The notes beneath the pieces are model-generated. The model worked only from the letters and a program-made list of their open reading frames with translations, was not told the DNA's origin and made no database searches. The position numbers were made by a program, and so were the translations under genes. A DNA stretch of 64,000 bases from Numida meleagris (taxonomy: Eukaryota; Chordata; Aves; Galliformes; Numididae), in contig NC_034414.1 in NCBI RefSeq assembly GCF_002078875.1, forward strand, positions 13,327,484 through 13,391,483, written 5' to 3'. This document shows positions 1 through 15,000 of the stretch, one piece after another (position 1 is the first letter of the stretch; every line of letters starts with the position of its first letter).

Positions 1-3000
1 GATGACCTGCAGGGGTTCACTCCTGCCCTGCTTTGTAGGGTCCTTCGAGGTGCACAGACGTGGTGAGCTGGGAGCTACCATCTTCTCCTTAATGACAGAA
101 GAGTCCGGGAGGAAAGGAGTGAGGACTGAGAGCAGCCTGTGGCCTGGCTAGGTGAGTCACCAGCCCGCAGCATGGGAAGGCTCTCACCCTCATTTCCTGG
201 AAGCGTGGGGAGAGCCATCCCCAGTTGCTGACTACAACGTGGTACGTTCACTCCAAGTACAACCACATCCACCCACTGCGGGCAGACAATGCAACCACGT
301 TTCCTTATAGGCCCCATTTGGGCAGGAAATGCACTTTTTCAGTGAAATTCTATGAAAGATAAAATTCACACTGAAGGCTTTGGGGTGGGTGAGATGATGG
401 GGAAATGGTCAGTTCTGCAGTTGTCCTCACCTGACCTGCCCCAAATCTGCCTTTGGGTGGAAAGACATGCACCCGAACTGATTGGCCTAACTGTCCCATA
501 TCCAGCAGGTCTCTGGGGGCTCCTTCCTCACCCAGCTAGTGCTGAGAAAAATGAAAAGCACCTTGCTCTGCTGCTCCCCATAGGTCTGGGGAAGGTGCTG
601 GTGTGCCTGGCGCTTGAGAAGATTTTTGGCTCCGTCACGCCTCTCTGTGGGGAGCACCCACTGTTATCCTGTTGCTTTGAAACGCCTCCTAGCTCAAACC
701 AGGTTAGGGTAACATGCAAATAGCAGCATTTTCTCCTCACATCCAAAACAGACAACAGAGCTGCAGATATTTATAAAAGAGACACGTGAAGAAATGAAAG
801 AAAAACCACACTTGGCTTTACTCACAGGGAGATCAGATCAGGGTGCATCTCCTTTCACCCAGCAGCCTCACTGCGCTACCAGCTAGCAAGACTCAGCCTT
901 CCCACATTGCTGTCTCTTCCTAGTGCCGTGCGCCAGCTCTTGCAGCTAAGCTCCCCTTTGATGTCCTTCACTGAGCTTAGATTTTGATCTTTGTGCTCCA
1001 AACGAGCTCATTTCTTTCTGTGCAGGGAGGTAGCTGTGCTCCTTCAATGGTGTTACGCATTGCACTGAGAGACACGGTTTAATGGTATGGTGGTGATGGG
1101 CTGATGGACTAGATGGCCTTCCTAGTGGTCTTTTCCATCCTTAACGATTCTATGATTCTGTTGCGTGGCTACCTTGGAGGTGCAACCATCTCTAAGATGG
1201 GAGCCATCCCCATGCCCATACAACTGCCTGGGCAAGGCAGACCCTCCCTCTCCCCTCTTTTTTCAGTGACAGATTGGATCTCAGAACTTTATCTTCTTGG
1301 GGATGCCCACACCAGGGGTGAACCCTTTACAACACCTTGTACTGAGCAGCGAATAATGATGGGCGTGCAGCATGAGGCAAGAAAACGGTTTGTGAGACGC
1401 AATAAAAGTGAGGAAGAGAAACCAAAGAGACAGCAAGCAGTGGCTTTGGGAAGGTGTATGTGGCAAAGTTTTGATAGCAGAGCAGGGGTGGTCTGCAGAG
1501 GTAGCCACTGTGAGAAGGAAGCAAGTTTTTCCAAACTCAAAGATTCCTACAAGCAGCTATTATCAGGATTTTCAAAGCCCTGGTGATCTCCAAGCACCAA
1601 GGGGTATGTTTGACATTTCTGCCCTCTCGTTTGGCTTTCTGTCCCTTATCTGCTGCAAGGCAACGACGCTTGCTTTGTTGAGAAGGCGATCTAGCCGTAT
1701 TAGAGAGACACACCACCCCTCCATCCCTCAGCAGCTCTGCTCCCAGGAGGATCATGGAGCCATCTCTGCTTTGATGCAAACAGGGGAGGAGGTTCCCAGC
1801 CCTGCAGCCCTCTTGGGAAGGTTCTTTCTGCCTCAAACATACTCATTTTGGACAACAGTGAGATCTGCATGGAACAGAAGATTTTCCTCTGTGTATATCA
1901 CACACTTGTTTACAAGGTAAATAAAGAAAGGTCTGTAATTTGGCTGGTCTAATTAATTACACAGTTGCAGAAGGGAGATGAAAGGTGAACGAGACCAGCA
2001 GGAGCTCAGCCTCCAGCCATGAGTTGCCAAGGAGAAGGGGATGTCCAAATCCCCTTCTGGCTGCAATCCTATGGTCAGTGACCTGAGAGAGACCTGTGAA
2101 GAGAAGTGCCTGGGATTGCAATCACTCCTCATCATAGTGCTCTGTTTGTGGCAGGAATGCCTCCACAGTAAACTCATTCCTGCTCCCCTTGAGTTATTCC
2201 CACCGATCTCAGTAACAAGTAGCCCATGTCCTGCCTTGAATCTCAGCCTCACATTCCATCTTGTTTGCCTACAAGTTCCCTTGCAGTTGGGGCAGGAGAT
2301 GTTTATTTTGGTCCGGTGTGCATTTTTGCTGTGCATGGGAAAAGAAGAATGTCTTCTGCAACACAGAGGCATCTGCATTTCAGCAGCGATGACTAAACCA
2401 GGGCGCATCTCGCCCATCTGTTGGAAAAAGGACAGTGCACAGGAAATTACAGTGCAGATTGTAAATGGATGTGGCCTCTGTATGGTGTTTTTAAACAGGG
2501 AAGAGAATGCTACTTTAAGCTGAGAAATGAGCCAGAATCGGAAAAGAAAACCCTGTTAAAGCATCACTTGGCTATCTTGTTCTGCGAAATGCTGTCATTT
2601 TGTAAACACTATTTAAAGCGTAGTTTTAAAGGTTAGTTTCATAAGAATCTAAGAGATGCACTCTTTGGGCAAGCCACCTGTCCATAGAGATGCTGTCCTT
2701 TCTCTTGTGGTGGGAGCAGGAGCAGCTGGCATCACTGATCTCAGCCAATGCCAAGTATGCACGAAAGCAAAAGAAAAGAAAAAAATCAGGAACACTTCTT
2801 CCTTCCATGTTATTCTACAGCTCCAGTCAGTCTTGGGAAGATGACAGAAGAACCTGGCCATGAAATGACATCCCTGTCTGATTCAGCCACTCTCTGTAGA
2901 GTAGATTTGGCAAATCTACCTTCATTTGTAAATCGAATTTACAGTTTACAAACCAGAACTTAATCACAGAATCATTAAGGTTGGAAAAGACCTCTAGTTC

Positions 3001-6000
3001 AACGGTCCACCTACCTAACAGAACATTAGGTCTGTCCTGCATAACAGAACATGTCAAGACTGTGAATGACTCAACAGGAGCAGGGGGACAGGTGAGTTTG
3101 GGGTATGTTTCAAATATTGCATTATGACCACAACAGGAGAAAAATCAGCGTTACTACCATCAAGCAAGGGAAGAAATAAAAGCAAGTGGCTCCCTTGTGT
3201 ACAGCAGCAATTAACCACCTGTCTGACCACATCTTGTCCAGCTATAGCTTTTAACTGTTGGGAAAAAGTTAGCCTATGCATCCTTCCCTCCCCTTAAAAT
3301 CATTAACTAAAATCAAGAGGGACATCAGTGTTTTTGACAGGGTACAGACAACTTGCCTCTGCTCTAAAGAGGTTCTAGCCTAAATAGAAATGACGGAGGA
3401 CTATCCTCTTACAGCCATGGGACCAGGCAGAGCAATTGAGTGATATGCCAAAAGTCACAAAAGCAGCCTGTGACTAGTGGTCTGTTTTACATTAAGTCCA
3501 GGTTTTTGACCCTGTGTAGCTGAGAGCATCTGGAAGTATGAGTGTTGAGGTATGAGCCAAATCCCCACTCCTCCATGATCACACACAGCGTGGTTTCAGT
3601 AACTAGAGATCAGCCTGGTCTCCAGTGTATGTCTTCTTATTTTAAATACATCAGCAACTGTGGGTAAAGGGTGAGATTTACCTATGGGAAATCCAGAAAT
3701 GACCTTGACTAAGAAGATTTCCATTACTCCCGGAAACTTCATCACACGTAGGATTTCTCTGATGTTGAATACACTGCCTACAGAAGATAACATATTGAAT
3801 AATGTTATATTTATACAGGTTAGAGGCAAGGAACAAGAAACTCACCCCATCGTGGTGAGTACTTGTAGTTTGTTACAGTGTTCTACACAGTAGGCAGTGG
3901 CTCTCCATGTGATGCTCTCTGGGAACTCAGAAGGGCAAATCCTAATAGGAATTGTATGAGTTGGTAAATAATAGTGCAAGAGTTAATTCTGCTATGGGAC
4001 TGAATTTCGCAGGCAAAGCTTTGGCCTCGGAAAGCTGAGTTGAAACTGTGGACAGTTCATCTGCAGAATGAATTAGATGACTACATCTTCAGCATTCCTA
4101 AATCCTTCTCATCTGACACAAACTCATCTCCTGGGAAGTACTTTCTCACAAGCATGAAGAGGATGAGGCATCGTGAGCAAAGAGAGGCACCTTTTTGTCC
4201 TTTTTGTCCATAAACACAACCCCAAATCCTTCAGCAGAGTCATTCCAGCATGCCAGCCCCCTGCACTATTCATGTGCTATTTAATAGAAGAACTAAATAC
4301 TTACTGCGTTCTGTCTTACGATGTTCTGACTTTGTCTTAGTTGTAGAAGGGATCCAAACTATTGATATCATGGTATTTATAAGACTTCCCACCAGCCCCA
4401 AATACATGGGAGCAAAAAGGCTGCAAACGGAAAAAAATACAGGTAAGAAGGTAGTTATTATAAATAGAAGGCAGATATTCCTCCATCCTGCAAAGGCTAG
4501 AGCACTTGGCTGTATTTACTTAGATGATGAACAACCCCCTTGAAGCTGCAATATATAAGACTATAAAAGATCTCATATACTTTCATGGGGGCTTTGAATG
4601 TGACCATAGTATAAAATTTCAACAAAAGATTGCCGTCAAGTTATATTATTTATGGAGCACAATACAATGCTTTTAAATCTGTAAGTAACAGAGGAAAAGA
4701 GCCCTTCTTGGTTTAATGCAGTTTAGAAATCTTCTCACAGAAAGCAGAGCAAATGCTTGTGAGGATCCATTTAATTTCCCATCTAATCCCAGTTTCATTC
4801 ATCTAAGTACTATCTCACTGCTTGCAACTTCCCAGTGAAATAAAATGAAGTTAAGGAGTGAAGGAAGTACTCTGGATCATTACAGATGGTAGAATACAGC
4901 CCAGCACACAACCAGACCCGAAAACACCAGAGATACATCGCCACTTGAAAAGAAATCACTAAAAATAACAAACATGATTTACAAAGCCTTCCGAGGAGGT
5001 GCGTAAATAGCACAGGGATTGATGCGTTTTCTTTTCTCAGAAGGTGCCCCAAATCATATCAACAATGTTTCATCTGTCCATCAGAGGCCCAAACTTTGGC
5101 TCTTCGACCGATGTGGGCCACATCCTTAGATGTAGATCCAGTTAACAATTATTAACAGCAGTGTTATAATGATGAAAAAGAACAATTGTAAGCTATCTAA
5201 TAAAATCCAAACACAAAGTAGGCAAAGGTCAACAGAGTCAATAAGAGGTCCTCAATTATCACCATCCTCTTAAGAGAGGAGATTAGGAAGCAACTCCTCT
5301 GGTCTTTAAGGGCTCATGGGAAGATGTTAGACTCAGATGGCTTTAATTCCAGCAAACACAGCTGGAACAAAGTCTAGGGTTGGGAGGCTTAATCACAGGA
5401 AACTCGAGTTGAAAACAAAAGAAAAGCTATGGCTTGCGTTTAACAGCAAGAGCAATTACCCACTAAGCAAACCAGCTCATTAGAAGACTTTCCCATCATG
5501 TTGGCCCTGAAAGTCAAAGGGGATTTCTTTGTAAAACATATGCTTAAAGCCTATCACAGGGTGCAGACTTGGGGTGGAAATCCCCAGCTGAAATAGGCCA
5601 ATGTCACAAAGGGGACAAGATGATGTGACCACTGTGCTTTCTTTGAGGCAAAAAAAAATTAAGCACCTTGGCCCTTAGCAAAGCAACGCATGGATGGGGC
5701 GATGTCTTTGTTCATTTGGAGGCGAATGCGCCATTGCCTCGTCAAATGGGATGCGAAAGAGAGCTGCAAGATGCAAACCAGTATTTCCTATGCACCTGCT
5801 GGTAGATATTGGCCATCACCTGGCTTTTTACTGCTGCTTTCCTTGTCAGACCATGGCGTGTTTTCCATGGAATGACTAGCAGCACTAATTGTAAAAGCCT
5901 CAAGTTTCCTCCATGCTAGGAGAAATGCGGTGTGAGTAATTTTTGGAGCACTGCAGATACAGCCAAGGATTGAGATGCTAACAACCAAAAAAAGCATCAA

Positions 6001-9000
6001 AGGGCAAATATATATATATATGTATATATACTTATTTCTGTTAGTAGCAACAAAGCTAGATAATATCTTCCTGCTAATGGACTTAGAGCGGTAATTTAGG
6101 CCTGCTGCATACTACCTGCCAAGCTGTTCTCCACTAATTACCCTGTACCACAAAATTAGTCATTTACTAGGTCATTATTTTTTTATTTTAATGGAGCAGA
6201 TTACCCTTTTCTGATTTAAAATTATGTACTGAACCGTTCCCAATCCACTGAAATCAACTGTTTGCCCCAAATTTTTATCCAAGAAATCTGGAATTTGTAG
6301 TTTGCATTGCAACGTAAACAAACTCTGTTAACAAGAGAGGAAAAAATAAAAAGAACCAAAAGAAGTAACTCCTCCAGCTGGATCCTTTTTTTCTTTCTTC
6401 CATATTTCAAGCTTTGTTCTGATGTGGAAAAAATGCATCAGAAAAATTTTCATTGGGCAGAAAAAACATTTCCTTTCCAGTTCTATTTTCTCCTGAGGTT
6501 TCCCCTATTTCCCACATGCCAACACAAACACATTTTACTTTTCAGGTCCTAGAAGAACCACAGCAAGGCCAGCAAAGAGCAAAGGAACACCTGATAAAAC
6601 CAATAAGTAATTAATGTACTTCACTGAAAGCAAAGGACTGATAATTCATTGTTAGGAAAGCAAGGGGAGAACCTTGAAATGTTACACATTTGGAAAAACC
6701 TGGGCTTGCCTTCATAGATTCATGGAATTCTGCACACTCAGTCTCTGAATTCAGAGAAATCCAGCAAAATACAGAACTCAAAACCACATTTCCCAGAAAG
6801 TCTGAAGCATTCCAAATCATCTGAAAATCCCTTTTCATAACCACAGCACTCTATAAGTGCCCACCTATTCGAGCTATTAGCATTTCCTGGTGGTAACGGG
6901 AGCAGCTACTCACAGCTCGTCTCACATGGCAGGGACAAACTCTGAGGCTGGAGGTAATGTGCCCGTGTCCTGGAAACCACCTTTCTCATTTGTTTGTTTG
7001 CTTGCTTGAGAAAGATTAAATGAAACCAACAGTCATAAAACTGCAGTATTGACGCAGTGGGCCATTCATTACTTTTTTTGTCTTCCCGATTTTTCTGTTA
7101 GAACATGTGAACTTGCTTCCCTTGGAAGCATCTGTTCCATGCCTTTGACAAGCACTGGAGAAGAAGAGTCCATTCCTTCTGCATTTCAAAGGGTAAAACG
7201 TCAAATTCAGTCTTAAATACAGAGACCTGAGCACCTCAGTTCCATCAGGAGCAGGGTCAGCTCTACCTGTGCTCTTACTGCGGGTCCCAGCAGCACAGGG
7301 GAATAGAGTAGGAAAAGCAACCTCTGGGCCATCTAAGTCATGGCCTCTCTAAAGGAAGACCTGCAGCTAGGTATAGTCCCTGGCCTTGTATGAGGACACT
7401 TGTGTCATACTGCAGACCATCCAGTGGGGTAACTGACCAAAGGAAACCCAACCAAAGCTGCAAGGCAATCATCAAAGGGTACTTTTTGCAAGCTCTAAGG
7501 TAGGAATAAAACACCAGTATTGGAAAAGGCTGCCCAGGGAGGTGGTGCTGTCACCATCCCTGGCGGTGTTCAAGAAAAGGGTGTGAAAAGTGTGCCACAC
7601 TGAGTGACATGGTCTAGAGTGGGCTAGGCATGGTCAGGCATGGGCTGATATTTGGACTAGATCTTAGTGGTCTTTCCAACATAATGATTCTGATTCTATG
7701 ACTCCATATCTTAAAGCCTAAATTTTAAAGCTGAAATACTTCTCTGAAATGTTGAGGTCACAGCAAAATCATGGGAAGATGGAGGTTCCCCAGATTCCTG
7801 AATGTTGGCTTCTCTACCCTAGTAACTGCATGGAAAGGTTGTCTGACAGCCTATATGCAAGGACACAGGTCTGAAAATGCTAATCCTCATCCTTCCTTTG
7901 TGAATTTGCACCACAGCTGATGTTCCAGTGTCAAGAAGCTTGTTTTTGGAAATGATTCCCCTAATCCTGATGTGATTTCTACCACCACTTTCAAAGGCTT
8001 TGGAAATGGGCTTTGCAGCCCATCCTCATAGTAAGACATGGAGACTTGCACACTGTGGAAAGCCCAGAATGAAGAAACCAGCATTTTCCAACCTTTTGTT
8101 GCTACTGTTGATCTGTGAATCCCTACAGATTTTAAGAAGGAGAGACTCCTGCACATTGACTCTGTGACTCCCACCAATGAACTTGATTTTATTAGCACAG
8201 AGAGACACAGAGACTGAGACCTCTCCTCTCCATGGGAAAAACCCAACCCACACCCATGGAGCTGCTGGGAGTGGAGCTGCACCCTGTGCAGGTGGGTGGG
8301 AAGGAGGTGGAGGTAGTCAGGAGGATGGCACAGACTGCATCCCATGACAGTTCTGAGCAACAGCTCCTTTCTTTGCTTGTTTGGCTTATCAGAAAGGGAC
8401 TTCTGCCAGGAAAGGAAGCTGCGGCACTACTAAGAAAATGAGGCACATAAACAAGGCTGCTGCCATGGGACCTCTCCCCTTCCCCTTCCTGCCCTCCTTC
8501 CCATCCCAGCACACCAGCCACGTGGCCAGCATACATCCTGCCAAAACCAGAAGCAGATTTCCTGAACAACAGGAGCAAGGAAGGCCACAGGCAGAGCTAA
8601 TACTGATAAAAGACTGATTTTTGCTATGTTGATAGCTTTCTCTGACTTTAAGCTTTCATAAACATGATGAAAACACAAGCAGAGGTTCCAGCAAATCAGG
8701 AGCCCATAACACAGAATCATAGAATCAGAGTATCATTAAGGTTGGAAAAAGACCGCCGAGATTATCTAGTCCAACCACCCACCTACCACCAATATTGCCC
8801 ACTAAACCATGTCCCTAAGTACCATATCTACACATTTCTTGAACGCCTCCAGGGATGGTGACTCTACCACCTCCTTGGCAGCACCATCAGTCAAATGCTC
8901 CTCAATAACCAAAGCTTTTCTTTCTTTTTTTCTTTTTTAATTCTTTCCCTTTTGCCATTTTCCTAAAGCCATTAAGCCAGCGTGGCATTAAAAGCACCTC

Positions 9001-12000
9001 CATGGAGGTAGCGACCCAGGAGAGGAGAACTGGAGGTGCCCCCAGACACCACACAAAGCCCTGAGAAGACAGCAACACTTGTATTTCAGAACTCACTTTA
9101 TAGCCTGTGAGCACTGATGACAGGATGACAGATAGGATTTCCCATCTGGAAACTCCATCCCTCACGCTGGTGGGAAAGCAGAATTGATGATGAAACCATG
9201 AAGAATAAAGACACGGTAAAGAGATTAAACCCAGCAAAAATATTAGTATTTGAAGTTGGCTGGAAGATGGTTGAATTTATTTCCCTCTGTCAGTCAACCA
9301 GCCTTTGCGTTTACTGTCAGGTACTGTAAATCAGAGCATCTATTGTATGATACCTACTTCAGCAGGGGGGTTGGACTTGATGATCTCTTGAGGTCCCTTT
9401 CAACTCCTATGATTCTATGATAATGCTTTTTATTGCACAGGACATCATCCAGACTGCAGGTTGATTTCCGTATCACCAGCTCCAAAAATAAAGGATGAGG
9501 AAAATTAGCAGGACAAACACATGCCTTTTCCACAGGTGGCACCTTCACACCAAGTCCTGCGTGCCTCTGAAGTCACAACAGGTCACACACAAAGCATCAG
9601 AAAAACCTGGTGGACATTATAGCCAATGCAGATCTTGGAAACAAGCGTGGATGTATATACATTAATATGTGCATATATGTGGGAGCACCTGCAGAGCAGG
9701 TGTGCAGTAATTCTTGGTGGAAGTACCTCTGGCTGTAACAAAACCTGAGGCTTGCTGCTGGCCAGGAGGCTGTACTGGGACCGTGTGTGCAGTGAGATAG
9801 CATCAGCCACGTTCTGATTAGCATTCCAGCCACAGAGCCCTGCTCCGCATGCAAAGCACGGGAGAAAATGTGCGTGTGTAATTGCACAATTAAATGTTGC
9901 GTCAATACAGCGATTCTTTCGAGGAGGAAGCCGTTCCCGATGCTTCCCTGAGGATTAAAGGATCAATGTGTATTTCTGCAGTGAATGGGATTGTGTTTGT
10001 TTTCTTTCTCTTTTTCTTAATAAAGTCAAAGTTGAACATGGAGAGAGTGCAGATTGCTTTTTAGTGACTCACTCCTACTTCAAAACAATGCTGCATAAAG
10101 CTTGCATTCATAGCCAGCCCAGATTCCTTAACAAGCTCTGAAAGGACTCTCAAAATATTTCTTTGATTGCAGTCCGGCCACACTCTCCACTCATCCACTC
10201 ACACCCTTTGAGAGGGGCAGCCAGGGGGGAACAGCTGGTGGTTTGGAAGGAAAAGAAAGGCAAAAAACTAAGATGAAAAAATCCCTCAGGTGAAACCAGA
10301 CGCCAAACCATCCGTTAAGTAACGCTGTGTCCCCAAGCTAGGGTTGGGCCTAGATGATCTTAGTGGTCTTTTCCAACCTTAATGATTCTACGAGTCTAAA
10401 AAAATGAGCAGCAGCCAGTCCTCTGCTCGAAGACCGAGAGAAACCAAAAAGCAAGCGCAAAATTTCACCAAAAACAATGCTTGTATTTCTTGAAAAAGAA
10501 GCAAGCAAACAAACAAAAATCCCTAGTAAATAAAAAATAGACTTACTTAGCCTACAACAATTCCACGTATTGTCCAAGTCTGTCATGCAAAGGCACAGAG
10601 ACAGCCAGGCTTGCCCAGCCCGGGGAAAAAAAAACAGCACAGTGATACAGTGGCATAAACGAACGCAGCATGAGCCTACCCCCGGTGCTCCTGTCCAAGC
10701 AAATACCCTTGGTGAAAACAGTATGCAGAGTGAAGCACAGAGCTGGATGCTACTGCAAAGAGTACTACATCCCAAGTGGAAACAAATGTAGCCTCCATGG
10801 GACACCTGTATACCAGATGAAGACTCCCTTTTCTCTCTTGCTCTTTGTGAAGCAGACAGTACATCACAAGATGCAGGATCACTTATCCAGACCACACTGC
10901 CCCTATTTCACTGCAGCCCCTCAGCTGGACTCCTTGGGTTCCAAATTTTTCATTATTTCACTCGCAGCCTACGATTCTTCTAGAAACAGCATAAAACCAG
11001 TCAATACCTGCCTTCACCCGCACATTAGCAGGAAAAGGGCATTTATTGCCCTGATGCAACCAGACACCATGCCTGGGATGACCTTTAGTTGTCTCACTTG
11101 CTTTTAGATGAGCAGCACAGGATGGCTGCTGCTCCAGGGAGAGCAAGAGGCTCTTTTGTGCTGCAGTGGGTTTGACCTGGTCATGGGAAGGCCAAGGAGG
11201 GAGTGAAGTTTCCCATGCACACCCTAAGTACAGCCCCTCAAGGGTGAGGATGCGTCATCCATAGACAAGTACTCATTCAACTGTTTAATTCTGATCCAGA
11301 AAATCTATGGGGTGGGAAAGGGGAAAAAGATGAATGGGAGCATGGGCATGATACATCACTGATTACCACCAGAACTGGGGCAAGGAGGGATGCTAAAAGA
11401 GCTGGGAGCAGCAACGGGAGAGGAATGCTGGGGCTGTCTTGTACTGGGGACACCAGGTGTGGCATGGGGACACAACTTCACAGGTGTCCCTAGGGCCAGC
11501 AGAGCTACTTGGGGCTTAACGTCCCTTATGGGACACTTTGAAGAGCTGGGCAGGACACTAAACTCTTGGCAGCTGGAGCATGCTGCTGGTGCCAGAACTC
11601 TTCTGGGGAACTCGGATAATTACCGGAAGAGGCATATGGGTTACGCATGAAAAAGGAGTGGGTGGATTTGCATACTTGGTCCATAATCCATCATTAAACT
11701 CAAGTGTCATTAACGTTTATGTGTGCTCTTTTCTGATAAAATATCCTATTTCAAAATATTCACTTGGCTAACTCAAAGTTTGCACTTGTTTGTGTCATTA
11801 CTGCTTTTCCCTGTTGCACAGCCCCATTGGCATCTCTCTGCACCAAACACCTGCACATTTACATTCATTTATAAAAAATGGAGGACAGAACATTCACTCC
11901 CCAGAAGATCATAGCCAGCTGGCTGACTAAGGCATTGCTTGTTCCGAGGTCTCATCCTTATGTCTACAAACAGAGGAGTCCAGACAAGGACCGAGGATGA

Positions 12001-15000
12001 GTTCACTGATTGATCAAGGGCTTGCAACACCTGGCTTCAGTCCCAGCAGTGCTAATCATGGATGAGCTGGGACAGGCCAAGATACGGATCAGAAAGTAGG
12101 TGTAAATGGTCAGTTCTCGAAACAGGCACATCCCACTGGCGTGGCTGGGACTTGTGTTGCTCGATCTATCTGCGAGCCATCTGGAACTGCAGTGAGGTAA
12201 GAAAGCTTGCTGAGGACATGCAGCTTGGAGAGCACTGGAGGAAAGAGCAGACAGGGGGAACTGCACGGGGCCCTCAGAGGACTGAAAGGTTAGGCAATAA
12301 AATGGCACCCAAAAGTCAGTGCAGATTAAATATCAAGTAATGCACAAGGGGAAAAGAAGTTTCAAATTCAGGAATGAAATGATGGTTTCTGAAGTGCTTA
12401 TTACTACTCAGGACCGAGACCTTTGGACTAGCACAGGCAATCTGATAAAGGCATCTCTAAGTGCTCAGCTAATACAGCATTTAGGGAGTGCTATGAAAGA
12501 AATTGAGCCAGACAAGCAAACATCATTATACCACTGTGTCAACCCCTGGTTCACCAGCATATTGTAGAGCACATGCAACACCTGAGAAGCGGTGTAGGCT
12601 CAGAGGACAATCCGTGGCCTGGATTGGCTCCAGTCACCACTGAAAACTAAGCAGATTGAGTGTCACCTCCCACAACAAATAGAAGGCCAACAGAGCTTGT
12701 TGCTACCAATCTTGTAGAAGGAGAGGGTTTAAACAGGCTCAAGGAGAGACTAAACAACTATATGGAAGAACAATCCATTGAAAATTACTAAAGAGTTACC
12801 ACATTCATTCATGTCAGGAAATTCCCTAAGCTGAAAATAGTGTGAGGCTGGAAAAGTAATCGGTGAAGCATCATGCAAGTTTTTCCCACCGTTCTTTCCT
12901 AGGCATCTTACTGTGATTTTTATTGGAGAAAAGGTACTGGGTCACACTGGTACATGAGCGCAATTTCCTCCTCTCAGTAGGAATCAAAACCATACCTCCC
13001 ACCATCTCACAAACCAGACAGCCTCATCTTTGCTCATTCCCTAGGAAAAAAAAACAAAACACAACAGCTTTTATTCTACAATCCCTAAGTATTCCAGAGA
13101 ACAAGATTAACCACAGCTCTCATGTTGCGCTTGGGACACTCAGGCAGGAAAGGGTAATCCTGCATTTCAGGCCAAGGGAAGTTCATGCATCTTATCAAGT
13201 GACTGTTAATATAACACAAAAAGTCAAACCCCCACCTCTCAAGCGTGGATTTTTCCCAGAGCTTTTCTTGCCAATCTACGGGCCTGGTTTTTCATTTCCA
13301 GGAATATCTTGTTAGACACCTATATGTGGATATACAGCTGGTCTCCTGATGCTAAAAAAAAGGTATAGTAGCAGAGCTTGGGTAGAAACATCAGACCAAG
13401 GGCACTCAAGGGGAAACAATGGGACAGGGACCCCTACTGCAAGTGGTAACGTTTCCACTGAGTATCCCTAAACTACACAGCTGACTCCTGGTTAAACTTT
13501 GAAGTAAAAGGTACACACACAGTCCAAAAATGATTACATCTGTGATCTTGGGCAACTCTTCATTTCCTGCATAGGTAGCGTGGAAGTCTTCCTTTGCTCA
13601 ATACCTGGAGAATGAGATTCTTGGATACCCCAACCATACAAATTATGTTCCTTCTCTCCCAACTTCTTCATGATGGCAGACTGTACACTAATGGGTGGTA
13701 AAGCAATACTTATTTTAATGAAACAACAATTCCACGAGCTGCTCTTCCAAACTCAGAAAGTAGAGAATTATTAAAACGCTCAGTTTGGGTGTGTTGCTGG
13801 GTAAAGACTCCCACGTACAGACTGGTTAGAAGGTGAGCAGCACTTGCTAGACTACCCGGTGACTCATCACTGAACACATCGTTAATCATATGTTACAGCA
13901 TGTCTGACTTCATAGAATACTGTAGGTGGTGAAATGATCTGTGAATGAATTCAAGGTCTTGCTAGCTTTTATGAGGTTACATCGCTTCAGACTCCAAAAG
14001 CCCCATCTGGGCAGGAAGCTGCGGAGGGTTTGCTATAGCAACCCAGGCTGCTCTCCTAGCATGCTACATCCCTGCTCTCAGTGGCGGCTTTGGAGAATCT
14101 TTAGGCTTGGCCCTGGCTGGAGCTGTTGCTTCTCACCCATCATGCAGCACTTATGCAGAGCTGGGTTTTGCTGCCTGAGGACGAGGGATGGAGGCCAGGT
14201 ACTTCCTATGAGGGGAAGGAGTAGGATCTGACTGGTAAATAAAGCAAGACAAGAGCCTCGCAAGCCAGGCATATCACCTTAGCCTGCACTTGGTCTCTTC
14301 CCAGGACGACATTCATGTAAAGGACATTTTTAAGCTACGTAATCCCTGGCAAAATGAGGTACTTCACCTCAAGGAAATAAACAGCACACTCATCAGCCTA
14401 CCAGTGTTGCACCACAGACTGCTCCTGCCCTGCATCAAGGAGCTGCAGCCAACACCTTCCACCTCAAGGTGTGAAAAGTCTTGCTGTGCTACATCAAGGG
14501 CTCCAGCGCCTTTTGTCCTGTAAGACCTCGCAATGAGACCGAAATAAGACACATTAGGGCTAAGTCTGTACAGGGAGCAAAATCAGATGCTAATACTCAA
14601 ACTGACAAATAAAACATAGGTCAGGTGGAAGAGTTTCTGCTCCATGCTTTCTGGTTGCACAACAGGCCCCTGGAAAACAACCCTTTTTTCCAGCAAAGAC
14701 AGACCCTTAAGGGATGTGGTGGTTTGATTCCATGAACAGTTTGACCTCAGAGGCATCTGCTTCAGATGAGTGACTCACTCCGTTTCAAGAAGCAGAAGGG
14801 TGAAACTAGTAATTAAGGGTGCAGCTTACTTGCTTGGGCAGGCTTCCTATGCTCAAATCATGAGTGGTCTCACTGTTACTATATATAATGAGCTCTCCCA
14901 ATTAAGTATTTTGTTCCCTTCATCCCATAATGATGATGGTTTCTGCATGTTAAATGTAAGCCAGCAGGAAGCTGCTCTTTGTTTCACGTTTGCAAGTTTA

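Larger units (their letters stand above)
1..3681 (-). other. SLC22A18 intron, left part
   Basis: This is non-coding sequence after the 3682-3777 exon in transcript order. It carries CR1 pieces near 1061-1161 and 2965-3040 and a probable old MIR-like piece near 3420-3516. I looked on the minus strand for the next exon of the transporter and did not find one, so it probably lies beyond the window edge. Nothing else is recognisable. Confidence 0.6.
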
